Notes under the pieces: generated by a model
The model's input: the letters and a program-made list of their open reading frames with translations, nothing else
Told to the model about the DNA's origin: nothing
Database searches by the model: none
Source of the DNA: Dyella_B sp035508675
GTDB lineage: Bacteria > Pseudomonadota > Gammaproteobacteria > Xanthomonadales > Rhodanobacteraceae
NCBI RefSeq assembly: GCF_035508675.1
Contig: NZ_DATJMN010000295.1
Span: 1-37,991, forward strand
Direction: 5' to 3'
DNA: 37,991 nt
Position numbers and translations under genes: made by a program
Part shown: positions 24,140-32,765 of the stretch, one piece after another
How positions within the stretch are numbered: position 1 is the first letter of the stretch
Layout of the letters: every line of letters starts with the position of its first letter

Positions 24140-27100
24140 GCGGCCCTCCTGAGTTCTTCGGCCAGCACGGCGAGGCTCGCGGCTTTGGGTTTCACCAGCC
24201 AGAATTTGTATTGCAGGCCGCGAAAGTCGCGCAGAATCTGCCGACCCCATTCGCTGCCGGTCAATTCGACATGGCGGGTAACCAATTTCCGCAGGTGCTG
24301 CATGTAGTTTTCCATCCCCTCGGGTGAGATACGCAGAATGTCGACCAGCTCGTGGTTGTAGCAGTCGACGAAATCGCGCTCGAGATCGAGCACATAGGCA
24401 AAGCCGCCGGTCATGCCGGCGCCGAAGTTGAGGCCGACCTTGCCGAGCACGGCGACCACGCCGCCGGTCATGTATTCGCAGCAGTGATCGCCGGCACCTT
24501 CCACCACCGCGATCGCGCCGGAATTGCGCACGGCGAAACGCTCGCCCGCGCGGCCGGCGGCATACAGCTCGCCGTCGGTGGCGCCGTACAGGCAGGTGTT
24601 GCCGATGATCGATGCATCCTGGCTGGCATACGGTGCGTCCGCCGGCGGACGCACCACGATGCGACCACCCGCCATGCCCTTGCCGACGCCGTCGTTGGCT
24701 TCGCCCACCAACTCGATATGCACGCCGCCGGCGTTCCAGGCGCCCAGGCTTTGCCCGGCGGCGCCTTCCAGCTTCAGTTCGATCGGGCTGGCATCCATGC
24801 CGTGATCGCCGTGACGGCGCGCGACGTCGCCGGACAGGCGCGCACCGATCGCGCGATCAGTATTGGCGATGCGGTAAGCGAAGGAACCGCCGGTCTTGTT
24901 CGCCACGGCGGCGGCGGTGTCTTTCGCAATGCGCGATGCAAGTTCGGCTTCATCGCGCATGGGGTTGCGCGGCAGCGTGCAGGCGAAGTCGCTACGCGCG
25001 CTCAAACCTGCGCCATCGATCAGCGGCGTGAGATCCAGCCGGTGCTGTACCGGCGTGACGCCTTCCAATTGTTCCAGCAGATCGGTGCGGCCGACGATCT
25101 CGCCCAGCGAACGCACACCCAGTTGCGCCAGATGCGCACGTACATCCTGCGCGACAAACGTGAAGTAGTTCATCACCATTTCGGGCAGGCCGATGAAGTG
25201 GTCCTTGCGCAGCACCGGATGCTGCGTGGCCACGCCGGTGGCGCAGTTGTTCAAGTGGCAGATGCGCAGGTACTTGCAGCCCAGCGCCACCATCGGGCCG
25301 GTGCCGAAGCCGAAGCTTTCCGCGCCAAGCAACGCCGCTTTCACCACATCCAGGCCGGTCTTCAAGCCACCGTCCGTCTGCAGGCGCACGCGACCGCGCA
25401 GGTCGTTGCGGCGCAGCGTCTGCTGCGTTTCGGCCAGGCCCAGTTCCCACGGCGTGCCGGCGTATTTGATGGAGGTGAGCGGGCTGGCGCCGGTGCCGCC
25501 ATCGTGGCCGCTGACGGTGATCAGGTCCGCGCCGGCCTTCACCACGCCGGCGGCCACGGTGCCGACGCCGGCGTGCGAAACCAGCTTCACCGAGATCAGC
25601 GCCTGCGGATTCACTTCCTTCAAGTCGTGAATCAATTCGGCCAGGTCTTCGATGGAATAGATGTCGTGATGCGGCGGCGGCGAAATCAGGCCGATGCCCG
25701 GCTTCGCATAACGCAGGCGCGCAATGGTGGCGTCCACCTTGTGGCCGGGCAGCTGGCCGCCTTCGCCGGGCTTGGCGCCCTGCGCGATCTTGATCTGCAG
25801 CACTTCGGCGTTGACCAGATAGGCCGGCGTGACGCCAAAGCGGCCAGACGCCACCTGCTTGATCTTGGAGGCTTTCTCGGTGCCGTAACGCGCCGGATCT
25901 TCGCCGCCTTCGCCGGAATTGCTGCGTGCGCCGAGGCGATTCATGGCAATCGCCAAAGCCTCGTGCGCTTCCGGCGACAGCGCGCCCAGCGACATGCCGG
26001 CGGAGTCGAAGCGCTTGAGGATCGCGTCGACCGGTTCCACTTCTTCCAACGGAATCGGCGTGGCGGCCTTCAGGCCAAGCAGATCGCGCAACGCCGAGGG
26101 CGGGCGGTGATCGACGTGATCGGCATACACGCGATAGTCGCGCGCGCTGCCGCTGCGCACCGCCTTCTGCAGGCTGGCGATCACGTCGGGGTTGTACATG
26201 TGGTATTCGCCGCCGTGCACGTATTTGTACAGGCCGCCGGCGCGCAGGGATTGCGCCTGGTTCCATGCTTCGGCCGCCAGCAGGCGCTGCTCGTGTTCCA
26301 GGTCGGCGAAGCTGGCGCCGCCGATGCGCGAGGGCGTGCCGGGGAAGCACAGTTCCACCACTTCGGGCGCCAGCCCCACGATCTCGAACAGCTGCGCGCC
26401 GCGATAACCGGCGATGGTGGAGATGCCCATCTTCGACAGGATCTTCAACAAGCCCTTGCGGATGCCACGGCGATAACTGCGGCCGATTTCGGCGCGGTCG
26501 CCTTCGATATGCCCTTCGCGGCCCAGCTCGAACAGGCTTTGGTATGCCAGCCACGGGTAGATCGCGGTGGCGCCGTAGCCGATCAGGCAGGCGAACTGAT
26601 GCGGGTCGCGCGGCGTAGCGGTTTCCACCACGATGTTGCAATGGCAGCGCAAGCCTTCATCGATCAGGTACGCGTGCACGGCGCCGGTGGCCAGCAAGGA
26701 ATGGATCGGCAGCCGATCGCGGCTGGGATAGCGATCGCTGAGGAACACCAGCGCACAGCCATCGCGCACGGCTTGCGCCACTTCACGGCACAGACGGCGC
26801 AGCGCGGCTTCCAATCCTTCTTCCGGCGCATACATCAGGTCGAAGCGCGGCGCATTCGCGTACTGCGGCATCGCCACCAGCTGGCGCAGCTTGCGCTGCG
26901 AAAGAATCGGCGAATTGATCAGGATCTGGGCGGCGTTCTCCGGCTTCAGGTCGAACACGTTGCCTTCCGGCCCGATCTGGGTCACCAGCGACATCACCAG
27001 CTTTTCGCGCAAGGGATCGATCGGCGGGTTGGTGACCTGCGCAAATGCCTGGCGGAAGCGGTCGAACAAAGGACGCACCTGGCGCGACATCGCGGCCATC

Positions 27101-28569
27101 GGCGTGTCGTCACCCATGGAGCCGGTGGCTTCGGCTTCTAGTTCCGCGATCACTTTCAGGACCGTTTCGCGTTCTTCGCGCGAGAGTCCGTACAGCTTCT
27201 GGTAGCAGCGCAGTTCATCCGCGGGCAGCGGTTCGGCCGCCAACGACGGATCGATAAGATCGGATTCAAGATAGCTCACGCCGGCACGCAACCAGTCACG
27301 GTACGGCGCGCGCTTGCGGTTGATCTCGTCGATGTCGGCGTCGCGCAGCAGGCGATGGGCCTGGAAATCGACCGCGATCATTTCACCCGGTGCAAGGCGG
27401 CCCTTCGCCATGACGCGCGAACTGGGCACGTCCCACAGGCCGGCTTCGGAAGCGACGATCAGGTGGTTGTCGTCGGACAGCGCCCAGCGTGCCGGACGCA
27501 AGCCGTTGCGGTCGAGCGTGCATACCGCGTAGCGGTCATCGCACATCACCAGGCCCGCAGGACCATCCCATGGCTCGCTGTGCAAGGCGTAATACTCATA
27601 GAACGCGGCTAGGTCTTCGTCGATGCCTTCGCGCGCCGCGAAAGCCGGCGGTACCAGCACGCGCATGGCGGCAAGCATGTCCAGGCCGCCGGCCAGCAGC
27701 AGTTCCAATGCGTTATCCAGGCTTTCCGAATCCGAACCGCTCTGACGCACGAACGGACCGATGTCGCTCAAATCCACCAGTGGCGAGCGCCACACTTGCG
27801 CGCGCGTCTGCATCCAACGGCGATTGGCGCGGATGGTGTTGATCTCGCCGTTGTGCGCGAGCAGCCGGAACGGCTGCGCCAAGCGCCATTGCGGCGTGGT
27901 ATTGGTGGAAAAGCGCTGATGGAACACCACGGCATCCGCGACCAAGGCAGGATGGCGCAGATCGTCGAATACATCGCGCAGGCGCCCCGGTGCCGCCATC
28001 GCCTTGTAGCCGATCACCTGGGCGGAAAGCGATACCACGTAGAACTGCGGGTCATCCGCCAGCGCGTGCTCGGCACGGCGTCGCGCACGGAACAGCGCAC
28101 GCTCGAACGTGGCGTCATCCATGTCGTCCGCGGCGTTGATGAAAATCTGCCGCACCAGCGGCTTGGCGGCAGCGGCGATCGGACCGCAGGCTTGTGCGTT
28201 CACCGCCACGTCGCGCCAGCCGGCGACATGCAGGCGCTCCTCCGCCACGTAGCGCTGCAGTGTCTTGGCCGCTTCGCTGTCGGCCGATTCGAGGAACACC
28301 AGGCCGGCGGCAAAGCGCTCGCCCAACGGGATGCCTGCCTGCACCGCCAGCGCGCGCAGCCACGAATGGGGGTGATGGATCAGCACACCGCATCCATCAC
28401 CGGTGACGCCGTCGGCGTTCACGCCACCGCGGTGGGAAAGTTTGGCCAGTGCCGCAAACGCCGTATCGACCACCCATTTACTCGCGCGGCCGTCGATCTG
28501 GGCAACCAGACCAAAGCCACAGCTATCGTGTTCAAAACAGGGGTCGTACAACCGCGGCAACACTGACAT
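24136..28569 (-). CDS. gltB: Glutamate synthase large (alpha) subunit
   Basis: The 1477-aa enzyme makes two glutamates from glutamine and 2-oxoglutarate (GOGAT, ammonia assimilation). A 16-residue propeptide precedes the catalytic N-terminal nucleophile Cys17 (HDSCGFGLVAQ) of the glutaminase domain. A central domain, the FMN-binding synthase domain and the C-terminal GXGXG domain (MTGGVVAVLGKVGLNFGAG) follow. The 3Fe-4S ligands are Cys1098, Cys1104 and Cys1109 in CKYLRICHLNNC. The ATG at 28569 has GGAGG about 10 nt upstream and gives the usual short propeptide; the open frame reaches 28746 without similarity. The leader upstream is strongly structured. Confidence 0.97.
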   Translation of the reverse strand: MSVLPRLYDPCFEHDSCGFGLVAQIDGRASKWVVDTAFAALAKLSHRGGVNADGVTGDGCGVLIHHPHSWLRALAVQAGIPLGERFAAGLVFLESADSEAAKTLQRYVAEERLHVAGWRDVAVNAQACGPIAAAAKPLVRQIFINAADDMDDATFERALFRARRRAEHALADDPQFYVVSLSAQVIGYKAMAAPGRLRDVFDDLRHPALVADAVVFHQRFSTNTTPQWRLAQPFRLLAHNGEINTIRANRRWMQTRAQVWRSPLVDLSDIGPFVRQSGSDSESLDNALELLLAGGLDMLAAMRVLVPPAFAAREGIDEDLAAFYEYYALHSEPWDGPAGLVMCDDRYAVCTLDRNGLRPARWALSDDNHLIVASEAGLWDVPSSRVMAKGRLAPGEMIAVDFQAHRLLRDADIDEINRKRAPYRDWLRAGVSYLESDLIDPSLAAEPLPADELRCYQKLYGLSREERETVLKVIAELEAEATGSMGDDTPMAAMSRQVRPLFDRFRQAFAQVTNPPIDPLREKLVMSLVTQIGPEGNVFDLKPENAAQILINSPILSQRKLRQLVAMPQYANAPRFDLMYAPEEGLEAALRRLCREVAQAVRDGCALVFLSDRYPSRDRLPIHSLLATGAVHAYLIDEGLRCHCNIVVETATPRDPHQFACLIGYGATAIYPWLAYQSLFELGREGHIEGDRAEIGRSYRRGIRKGLLKILSKMGISTIAGYRGAQLFEIVGLAPEVVELCFPGTPSRIGGASFADLEHEQRLLAAEAWNQAQSLRAGGLYKYVHGGEYHMYNPDVIASLQKAVRSGSARDYRVYADHVDHRPPSALRDLLGLKAATPIPLEEVEPVDAILKRFDSAGMSLGALSPEAHEALAIAMNRLGARSNSGEGGEDPARYGTEKASKIKQVASGRFGVTPAYLVNAEVLQIKIAQGAKPGEGGQLPGHKVDATIARLRYAKPGIGLISPPPHHDIYSIEDLAELIHDLKEVNPQALISVKLVSHAGVGTVAAGVVKAGADLITVSGHDGGTGASPLTSIKYAGTPWELGLAETQQTLRRNDLRGRVRLQTDGGLKTGLDVVKAALLGAESFGFGTGPMVALGCKYLRICHLNNCATGVATQHPVLRKDHFIGLPEMVMNYFTFVAQDVRAHLAQLGVRSLGEIVGRTDLLEQLEGVTPVQHRLDLTPLIDGAGLSARSDFACTLPRNPMRDEAELASRIAKDTAAAVANKTGGSFAYRIANTDRAIGARLSGDVARRHGDHGMDASPIELKLEGAAGQSLGAWNAGGVHIELVGEANDGVGKGMAGGRIVVRPPADAPYASQDASIIGNTCLYGATDGELYAAGRAGERFAVRNSGAIAVVEGAGDHCCEYMTGGVVAVLGKVGLNFGAGMTGGFAYVLDLERDFVDCYNHELVDILRISPEGMENYMQHLRKLVTRHVELTGSEWGRQILRDFRGLQYKFWLVKPKAASLAVLAEELRRAA

Positions 28570-28594
28570 GAGCTTGATTTCCTCCCGGTTTGTT

Positions 28595-28669
28595 AGAGCC
28601 TGCTTACGATTCCTGGGTGGTCCGCGTTGCGTCTGAGCGCGGATTGCGCAGGAATGGCAGGCAGGCTCT
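28595..28669 (-). repeat. 75-nt nested inverted repeat in the gltB leader
   Basis: The outer arms AGAGCCTGC (28595-28603) and GCAGGCTCT (28661-28669) and the second arms ATTCCTG (28609-28615) and CAGGAAT (28649-28655) have equal 5-nt internal loops. CCGCG (28622-28626) / CGCGG (28638-28642) caps the structure. It ends about 15 nt from the gltB Shine-Dalgarno, so it could affect translation, or be a dispersed palindromic element. Confidence 0.65.
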
Positions 28670-28677
28670 TTGGGCGC

Positions 28678-28706
28678 AAAAAGCCTGCCGCCCGAAGGAC
28701 GGCAAG
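28678..28706 (-). terminator. Terminator-like hairpin upstream of gltB
   Basis: On the minus strand CTTGCCGTCC/GGGCGGCAGG forms a 10-bp stem (two G-T pairs) with a TTC loop, followed by CTTTTTG. No minus-strand gene ends here: the next gene upstream, envC, runs away on the plus strand. The hairpin therefore lies in the leader of gltB and could be an attenuator. Confidence 0.6.
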
Positions 28707-28734
28707 CGGCACGCGAATAAGGCTTGCAAGCCGA

Positions 28735-28763
28735 CTTTAAGCACAACTTGTGCGTCGCGTCAA
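28735..28763 (-). promoter_or_regulatory. Candidate gltB promoter with palindrome in spacer
   Basis: On the minus strand TTGACG (28763-28758) and TTAAAG (28740-28735) are 17 nt apart. The spacer holds the perfect palindrome GCACAA-C-TTGTGC (28741-28753), where a repressor would block polymerase. The -10 matches the consensus at only three of six positions, so this is tentative. Confidence 0.3.
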
Positions 28764-28911
28764 AGCCGGCTAGACGTCCAAATGAAAAACCGTCGTCCGT
28801 TGTATGCGTGCACGCTAACAGACCAGTGCGGTCGAGATGTCCGAAAAGGCGCGACCGGGAGCCATTTGTGGCGCCTCGCGGAGATAGGCCAGCTCAGACA
28901 TAATTCACGGC

Positions 28912-30117
28912 ATGCCAACCTCCTCCCATGCTTTGCGCCCCCTGGCGTTCATCCTGCTTACCACGGCAACGACCCTTTCCATTGGCTTTCCCGCTGCCGT
29001 CAGTGCCGCCCAAGACAGCAAGGCCGAGGCCCAACAGGCCCAGGCCAAGCAGCAGCTGACCGACCTGCGCGCGAAGATGCAAGCGCTGGCCAAGGAGCAG
29101 GCCGATACCGCCGCCAAGCGCGACAGCGTGAATGCCGAACTGGCCAAGCAATCCGATGCGGTGGCCAACGCCGCCAAATCGGTGCGCGATACCGATGCAC
29201 AGATCGCCGCCAAGCAGCAGCAGCTCGATCAGTTGCAAACGCAACGATCGGCGCTCGACCAGAGCCTGGGCAACCAGCGCGCGGCGATTGCGGATCTGCT
29301 GCGCGCCACCTACGCCATCGGCCACGGTTCGGACCTGCGGCTGCTGCTGGGCGACGAGGACATTGCACGCATCGCCCGCTCGCTCGCCTACTCGAAGTAC
29401 TTCCAGCAGGATCGCCTGCAAAAGGTGCAGCAGCTGATGACCGAACTGGCCAAGCTGCAAGACCTGCAGAACCAGATCGCCGCCGAGCAACAGGCGCTGC
29501 AAGCCACGCGCGCACAACGGCAGCAGCAGGCCGAGGCCCTGCAGCAGCAACGCAGGCAACAGCAGCAGCTCGCTAGCCAGATCGACGCGCAATACAAGAA
29601 CCAGGCGCAAAAACTTGTCGCACTGAGGCAGAACGAGCAGTCGCTGAACGACCTGCTCGCCAAGCTGCAGAAGGCGATCGACGAGGCGGCGCGCGAAGCG
29701 GAGCGCAAGGCGCGCGCCAACCCCACCGTGCCGAGCGGCGGTGCCGGCAAGGCGCTGGCCAACATCCGCGGCAACCTGCCCTGGCCTGCGCCCGGCCCGG
29801 TGCATACGTTCGGCAATGGCGTACTGATCGCGGCACCGCGCGGTGCCGACGTGCGTGCGGTGGCGCGCGGGCGGGTGGTGTATGCACACTTTCTGCGCGG
29901 CTACGGCCAGCTGATTATCTTGAGCCACGGCAACGGCTGGCTGAGCATGTACGGCAACAACGAAACGCTGCTGCACGGCGTGGGCGACGATGTCGAGGCC
30001 GGCCAGGCGGTCGGCACGGCCTCGCTCAGCACCGGCGACACCACCGGGGTGTATTTCGAGCTGCGGCAAAATGGCAAACCGGTCGATCCGAAGACTTGGC
30101 TGAGCCGGCAGCGCTAA
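28912..30117 (+). CDS. envC: EnvC-like murein hydrolase activator (M23/LytM, degenerate)
   Basis: The 401-aa protein has a signal peptide (cleavage near VSAAQ), a long Gln/Ala-rich coiled coil (about residues 35-270) and a C-terminal LytM domain (about 290-398). The metal ligands of active M23 peptidases are not conserved: the usual C-terminal HxH is VYF, and the first His/Asp motif is not seen. This matches EnvC, which activates periplasmic amidases at the division septum rather than cutting peptidoglycan. There is no Shine-Dalgarno; CATAAT ends 7 nt before the ATG, so the mRNA may be leaderless. In related bacteria an S41 protease gene follows directly; here another gene intervenes. Confidence 0.88.
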   Translation: MPTSSHALRPLAFILLTTATTLSIGFPAAVSAAQDSKAEAQQAQAKQQLTDLRAKMQALAKEQADTAAKRDSVNAELAKQSDAVANAAKSVRDTDAQIAAKQQQLDQLQTQRSALDQSLGNQRAAIADLLRATYAIGHGSDLRLLLGDEDIARIARSLAYSKYFQQDRLQKVQQLMTELAKLQDLQNQIAAEQQALQATRAQRQQQAEALQQQRRQQQQLASQIDAQYKNQAQKLVALRQNEQSLNDLLAKLQKAIDEAAREAERKARANPTVPSGGAGKALANIRGNLPWPAPGPVHTFGNGVLIAAPRGADVRAVARGRVVYAHFLRGYGQLIILSHGNGWLSMYGNNETLLHGVGDDVEAGQAVGTASLSTGDTTGVYFELRQNGKPVDPKTWLSRQR

Positions 30118-30144
30118 ACGTATGCGTCATTGCACCCGATGGAA

Positions 30145-31134
30145 TCAGGTAAGCCGTGTAGCCACTAGACCTAGCTGTGGGTTTCCCGTCAAGACTACGA
30201 CGGCATATTGGACCGTATCAGGATTATGAAGAGCGTTGTCAAAAGTAAATGGAGGCATATCCGTTCTCTCATACGTACCCATCCTGCCTAAATTGGGACT
30301 TACATACCAATTGTCGATATCCCTGATATTATCGGTATGATTAATCTCATGAATCATTTTGCCCACAAGCAGCCCGCGGGGACGGTTAGTCAATTGAAAT
30401 TCAGAAAATATGACGCGTGGCCCGGACGTATAGGCATCGGGACTGTCGTCGCTTCCGTCCATTAAGTAGGGCGTGGTATAGAGATTCCTTCCGCCACTAG
30501 CGTCGCTATTTCTAAGCTCCTGCCATGTTCTTTGAAGCTTTTCCAGCAACCGCGCTTTACCTTGAGGGGTATCGATAGATGACCCGAACAGCTTTTTCAA
30601 GTTGCTCAACATCCGACTGCCAAGCTGATTATTTTTTAGCACATGATAGGCTTCCGCAACTTTATCGGCGGCGTCGCGAACGATTCCACGCATGTAATTC
30701 CACAAGCTGCCGCCTTGACGATCAATCCCCCAATCACCTTGAGTACGCTCAGATATTTCTGGGCCATCGGCACGGCCTGTAGATGAGTTCACTAACCGCC
30801 ACGAGCGCTCTTTCGGATTGAAGTTGCCCACCTGAACAGCACGATCATGGGCAAATGTATAAAATCGTGTCTCGCCGTTCGTCTTGACCGTATAAATTCC
30901 ATGTTCATCTGGTCGAATATTTTCGAATAACGAAGGGGAAACCACGTAAGGCCCGAGTTCAGCCGATAACCGCTGCACATGTGGCTCCCATTGCACGGGT
31001 GGCGCCTGTCGTTCCACTCGTACTCCGGCGGAAGATGTGAGCCTTTCGCTGTTCGGTGGCGCTTGATGTGACTCGTCCACGGTTGAATCTAGCCGTTGCG
31101 GCAGAGACGTGAAATGAGTATCCACTGCTTGCAT
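30145..31134 (-). CDS. Putative secreted HExxH metallopeptidase (M35-like), effector candidate
   Basis: The 329-aa protein has no signal peptide or membrane helix. Residues 1-50 are Ser/Pro/Gln-rich and probably disordered, like type III secretion signals. Residues 78-135 (GIYTVKTNGETRFYTF, SWRLVN, QGDWGI) resemble a small beta module seen in bacterial toxins and effectors. Residues 140-210 are helical. The C-terminus has HEINH (262-266), then Asp274-x-x-Tyr277 and ALHNPDTVQYAVVV, the order seen in aspzincin (M35) lysine-specific metallo-endopeptidases. AGGAGG precedes the ATG by 5 nt. The gene is AT-richer than its neighbours (29 of 60 bases G or C in 30181-30240) and opposes envC and ctpA, suggesting acquisition. 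The effector role is inference; the peptidase fold is moderately supported. Confidence 0.7.
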   Translation of the reverse strand: MQAVDTHFTSLPQRLDSTVDESHQAPPNSERLTSSAGVRVERQAPPVQWEPHVQRLSAELGPYVVSPSLFENIRPDEHGIYTVKTNGETRFYTFAHDRAVQVGNFNPKERSWRLVNSSTGRADGPEISERTQGDWGIDRQGGSLWNYMRGIVRDAADKVAEAYHVLKNNQLGSRMLSNLKKLFGSSIDTPQGKARLLEKLQRTWQELRNSDASGGRNLYTTPYLMDGSDDSPDAYTSGPRVIFSEFQLTNRPRGLLVGKMIHEINHTDNIRDIDNWYVSPNLGRMGTYERTDMPPFTFDNALHNPDTVQYAVVVLTGNPQLGLVATRLT

Positions 31135-31170
31135 AGCAACCTCCTCGCTGGGTGGGCGGAAGTAGCATAG

Positions 31171-31196
31171 TCACCGGATTGAAGGGAATCAGGTGA
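31171..31196 (-). promoter_or_regulatory. Inverted repeat in the promoter region of the metallopeptidase gene
   Basis: TCACCGGATT (31171-31180) and AATCAGGTGA (31187-31196) are complementary at 9 of 10 positions around a 6-nt spacer. On the minus strand a -10-like TATGCT follows directly. A repressor or activator site is plausible. No plant-inducible (PIP) box was found. Confidence 0.35.
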
Positions 31197-31400
31197 TACA
31201 TTGATAATTCCTTCGGTCATCGCCACTCATTGGCTGCGAACTTCCATCATGGCCGATGCGGCTCTGTACAAGGCGTTCCCGACCCTTGTCCCATAACACC
31301 TTTGCGACCAGGATCGGCGTATTCTTGACACCCGCAGAATTTCGATTGCGCTTAGCGATCCTTGGCGTATCGTCACATCCTATGCTCTGGAGTTTGCCCC

Positions 31401-32753
31401 ATGCGTTTCCCCCGCCCTTGCCTGCTCGCCCTGTTGCTGGCGACGCCCCTGCTGCACGCGCAGGCGGCGTCCGCCATGGCGCCGGCCGAAAGCGCGGCCG
31501 GGCCGGCGAAGGCGGCGAGCAGTGCCGCGCCGGCAGACCAGGTGGATCTGGACGACGTGCGTAATTTCGCGCACGTCTACCAGATCATCCGCCAGGCCTA
31601 TGTCGAGAAAGTCGACAACAAGACCCTGATGAACGACGCCATCAAGGGCATGCTTGCCGGCCTCGACCCGCACAGTGCCTACCTCGATAAAGAGGGCCTG
31701 CAGGAACTCAACGAGGACACTACCGGGCAATACGGCGGTCTTGGCATCGAAGTGATGCAGGACAACGGCCTGTTGAAGATTGTGTCGCCGATCGACGATA
31801 CACCCGCTTCACGCGCCGGCATCAAGCCGGGCGACGTGATTACGGCGGTGAATGGCAAGGTCGTCACGCCGGACAACATCGACAGCATGTTCGACGACTT
31901 GCGCGGCGACCCGGGCACCAAGATCACGCTGGGCATCCTGCATGAAAAAGCCGAGCAGCCGGTCACCATGACGCTCACCCGCGAGCGCATCTCGATGACC
32001 AGTGTGAAAGTGCGCGAGCTGGAACCTGGCTATGCGTATATCCGCATCAGCCAGTTCCAGGACGACACGGCCGGCGATCTGGAAAAGAAACTCGGTGGCC
32101 TGCTCCAGAAGAACGGCACGCAAAAAGGTGCGGTGCTCGACTTGCGCTCCAATCCCGGCGGCCTGCTGACCTCGGCCGTCGCGGTGAGCGATGACTTTCT
32201 CGACTCCGGCATCATCGTCACCACGCGCGGCCGCTTGCCGGACTCCAACCTGACCTTCAGCGCGCATCCCGGCGACCTGTTGAATGGCGCGCCGATGGTG
32301 GTGCTGACCGACAACGGCACGGCCTCCGCCGCGGAAATCGTGTCGGGTGCGCTCAAGGACAACCATCGCGCCCTGATCGTCGGCCGCCGCACGTTCGGCA
32401 AGGGCGTGGTGCAGACAGTGCTGCCGCTCGACGCCGACCACGCAGTCAAACTGACCACCGCGCGCTACTACACACCCAACGGTACGTCGATCCAGGCCGA
32501 AGGCATCAAGCCGGACATCGCGCTGGCCGACCTGGCAGTGACCAAGGTGGACGATTCGCAGGTTCCGATCAGCTCCGAGGCCGACCTGCCGCATCACCTG
32601 GCGAACGAAGTCGCCGGCAATGGCGGCATCAACAACGACGGCAGCGCGGAGAACGCGAAACTGGCCACCAGCGATTACGCGCTGTCGCAGGCGTTGAACA
32701 TTCTCAAGGGGCTGGCGCTACGCAAGGACGCCGGCCAGCCCGTCGCACACTGA
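31401..32753 (+). CDS. ctpA: S41 carboxyl-terminal processing protease
   Basis: The 450-aa periplasmic serine protease has a signal peptide (MRFPRPCLLALLLATPLLHAQA), a helical N-terminal region, a PDZ domain (about 110-195, QYGGLGIEV to VTMTLTRE) and the S41 catalytic core. The catalytic dyad is Ser309 in NGTASAAE and Lys334 in RTFGKG, at the usual 25-residue spacing. Such proteases trim C-termini of envelope proteins and peptidoglycan hydrolases. The ATG at 31401 follows TGGAG; upstream frame extension lacks a signal-peptide fit. In Pseudomonas the homologue lies next to envC; here the metallopeptidase gene separates them. Confidence 0.95.
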   Translation: MRFPRPCLLALLLATPLLHAQAASAMAPAESAAGPAKAASSAAPADQVDLDDVRNFAHVYQIIRQAYVEKVDNKTLMNDAIKGMLAGLDPHSAYLDKEGLQELNEDTTGQYGGLGIEVMQDNGLLKIVSPIDDTPASRAGIKPGDVITAVNGKVVTPDNIDSMFDDLRGDPGTKITLGILHEKAEQPVTMTLTRERISMTSVKVRELEPGYAYIRISQFQDDTAGDLEKKLGGLLQKNGTQKGAVLDLRSNPGGLLTSAVAVSDDFLDSGIIVTTRGRLPDSNLTFSAHPGDLLNGAPMVVLTDNGTASAAEIVSGALKDNHRALIVGRRTFGKGVVQTVLPLDADHAVKLTTARYYTPNGTSIQAEGIKPDIALADLAVTKVDDSQVPISSEADLPHHLANEVAGNGGINNDGSAENAKLATSDYALSQALNILKGLALRKDAGQPVAH

Positions 32754-32765
32754 ACCGCGAGCCGG

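Larger units (their letters stand above)
28570..28911. other. 342-nt divergent region gltB / envC with structured leader
   Basis: It contains no gene. In the gltB direction it holds a weak candidate promoter (28735-28763), the 12-nt palindrome GGCTTGCAAGCC (28721-28732), an intrinsic-terminator-like hairpin (28678-28706) and a 75-nt nested inverted repeat (28595-28669) just before the Shine-Dalgarno. On the other strand, CATAAT (28899-28904) lies just upstream of the envC ATG. Confidence 0.6.

Noticed and set aside
24352..27141. 929-codon open frame on the plus strand
   Set aside because: It is antisense to gltB and arises from high-GC codon bias; no domain or plausible start.
31135..31260. 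Plant-inducible promoter (TTCGC-N15-TTCGC) for the effector-like gene
   Set aside because: One TTCGC is present on the minus strand but the second half is absent at the right spacing.
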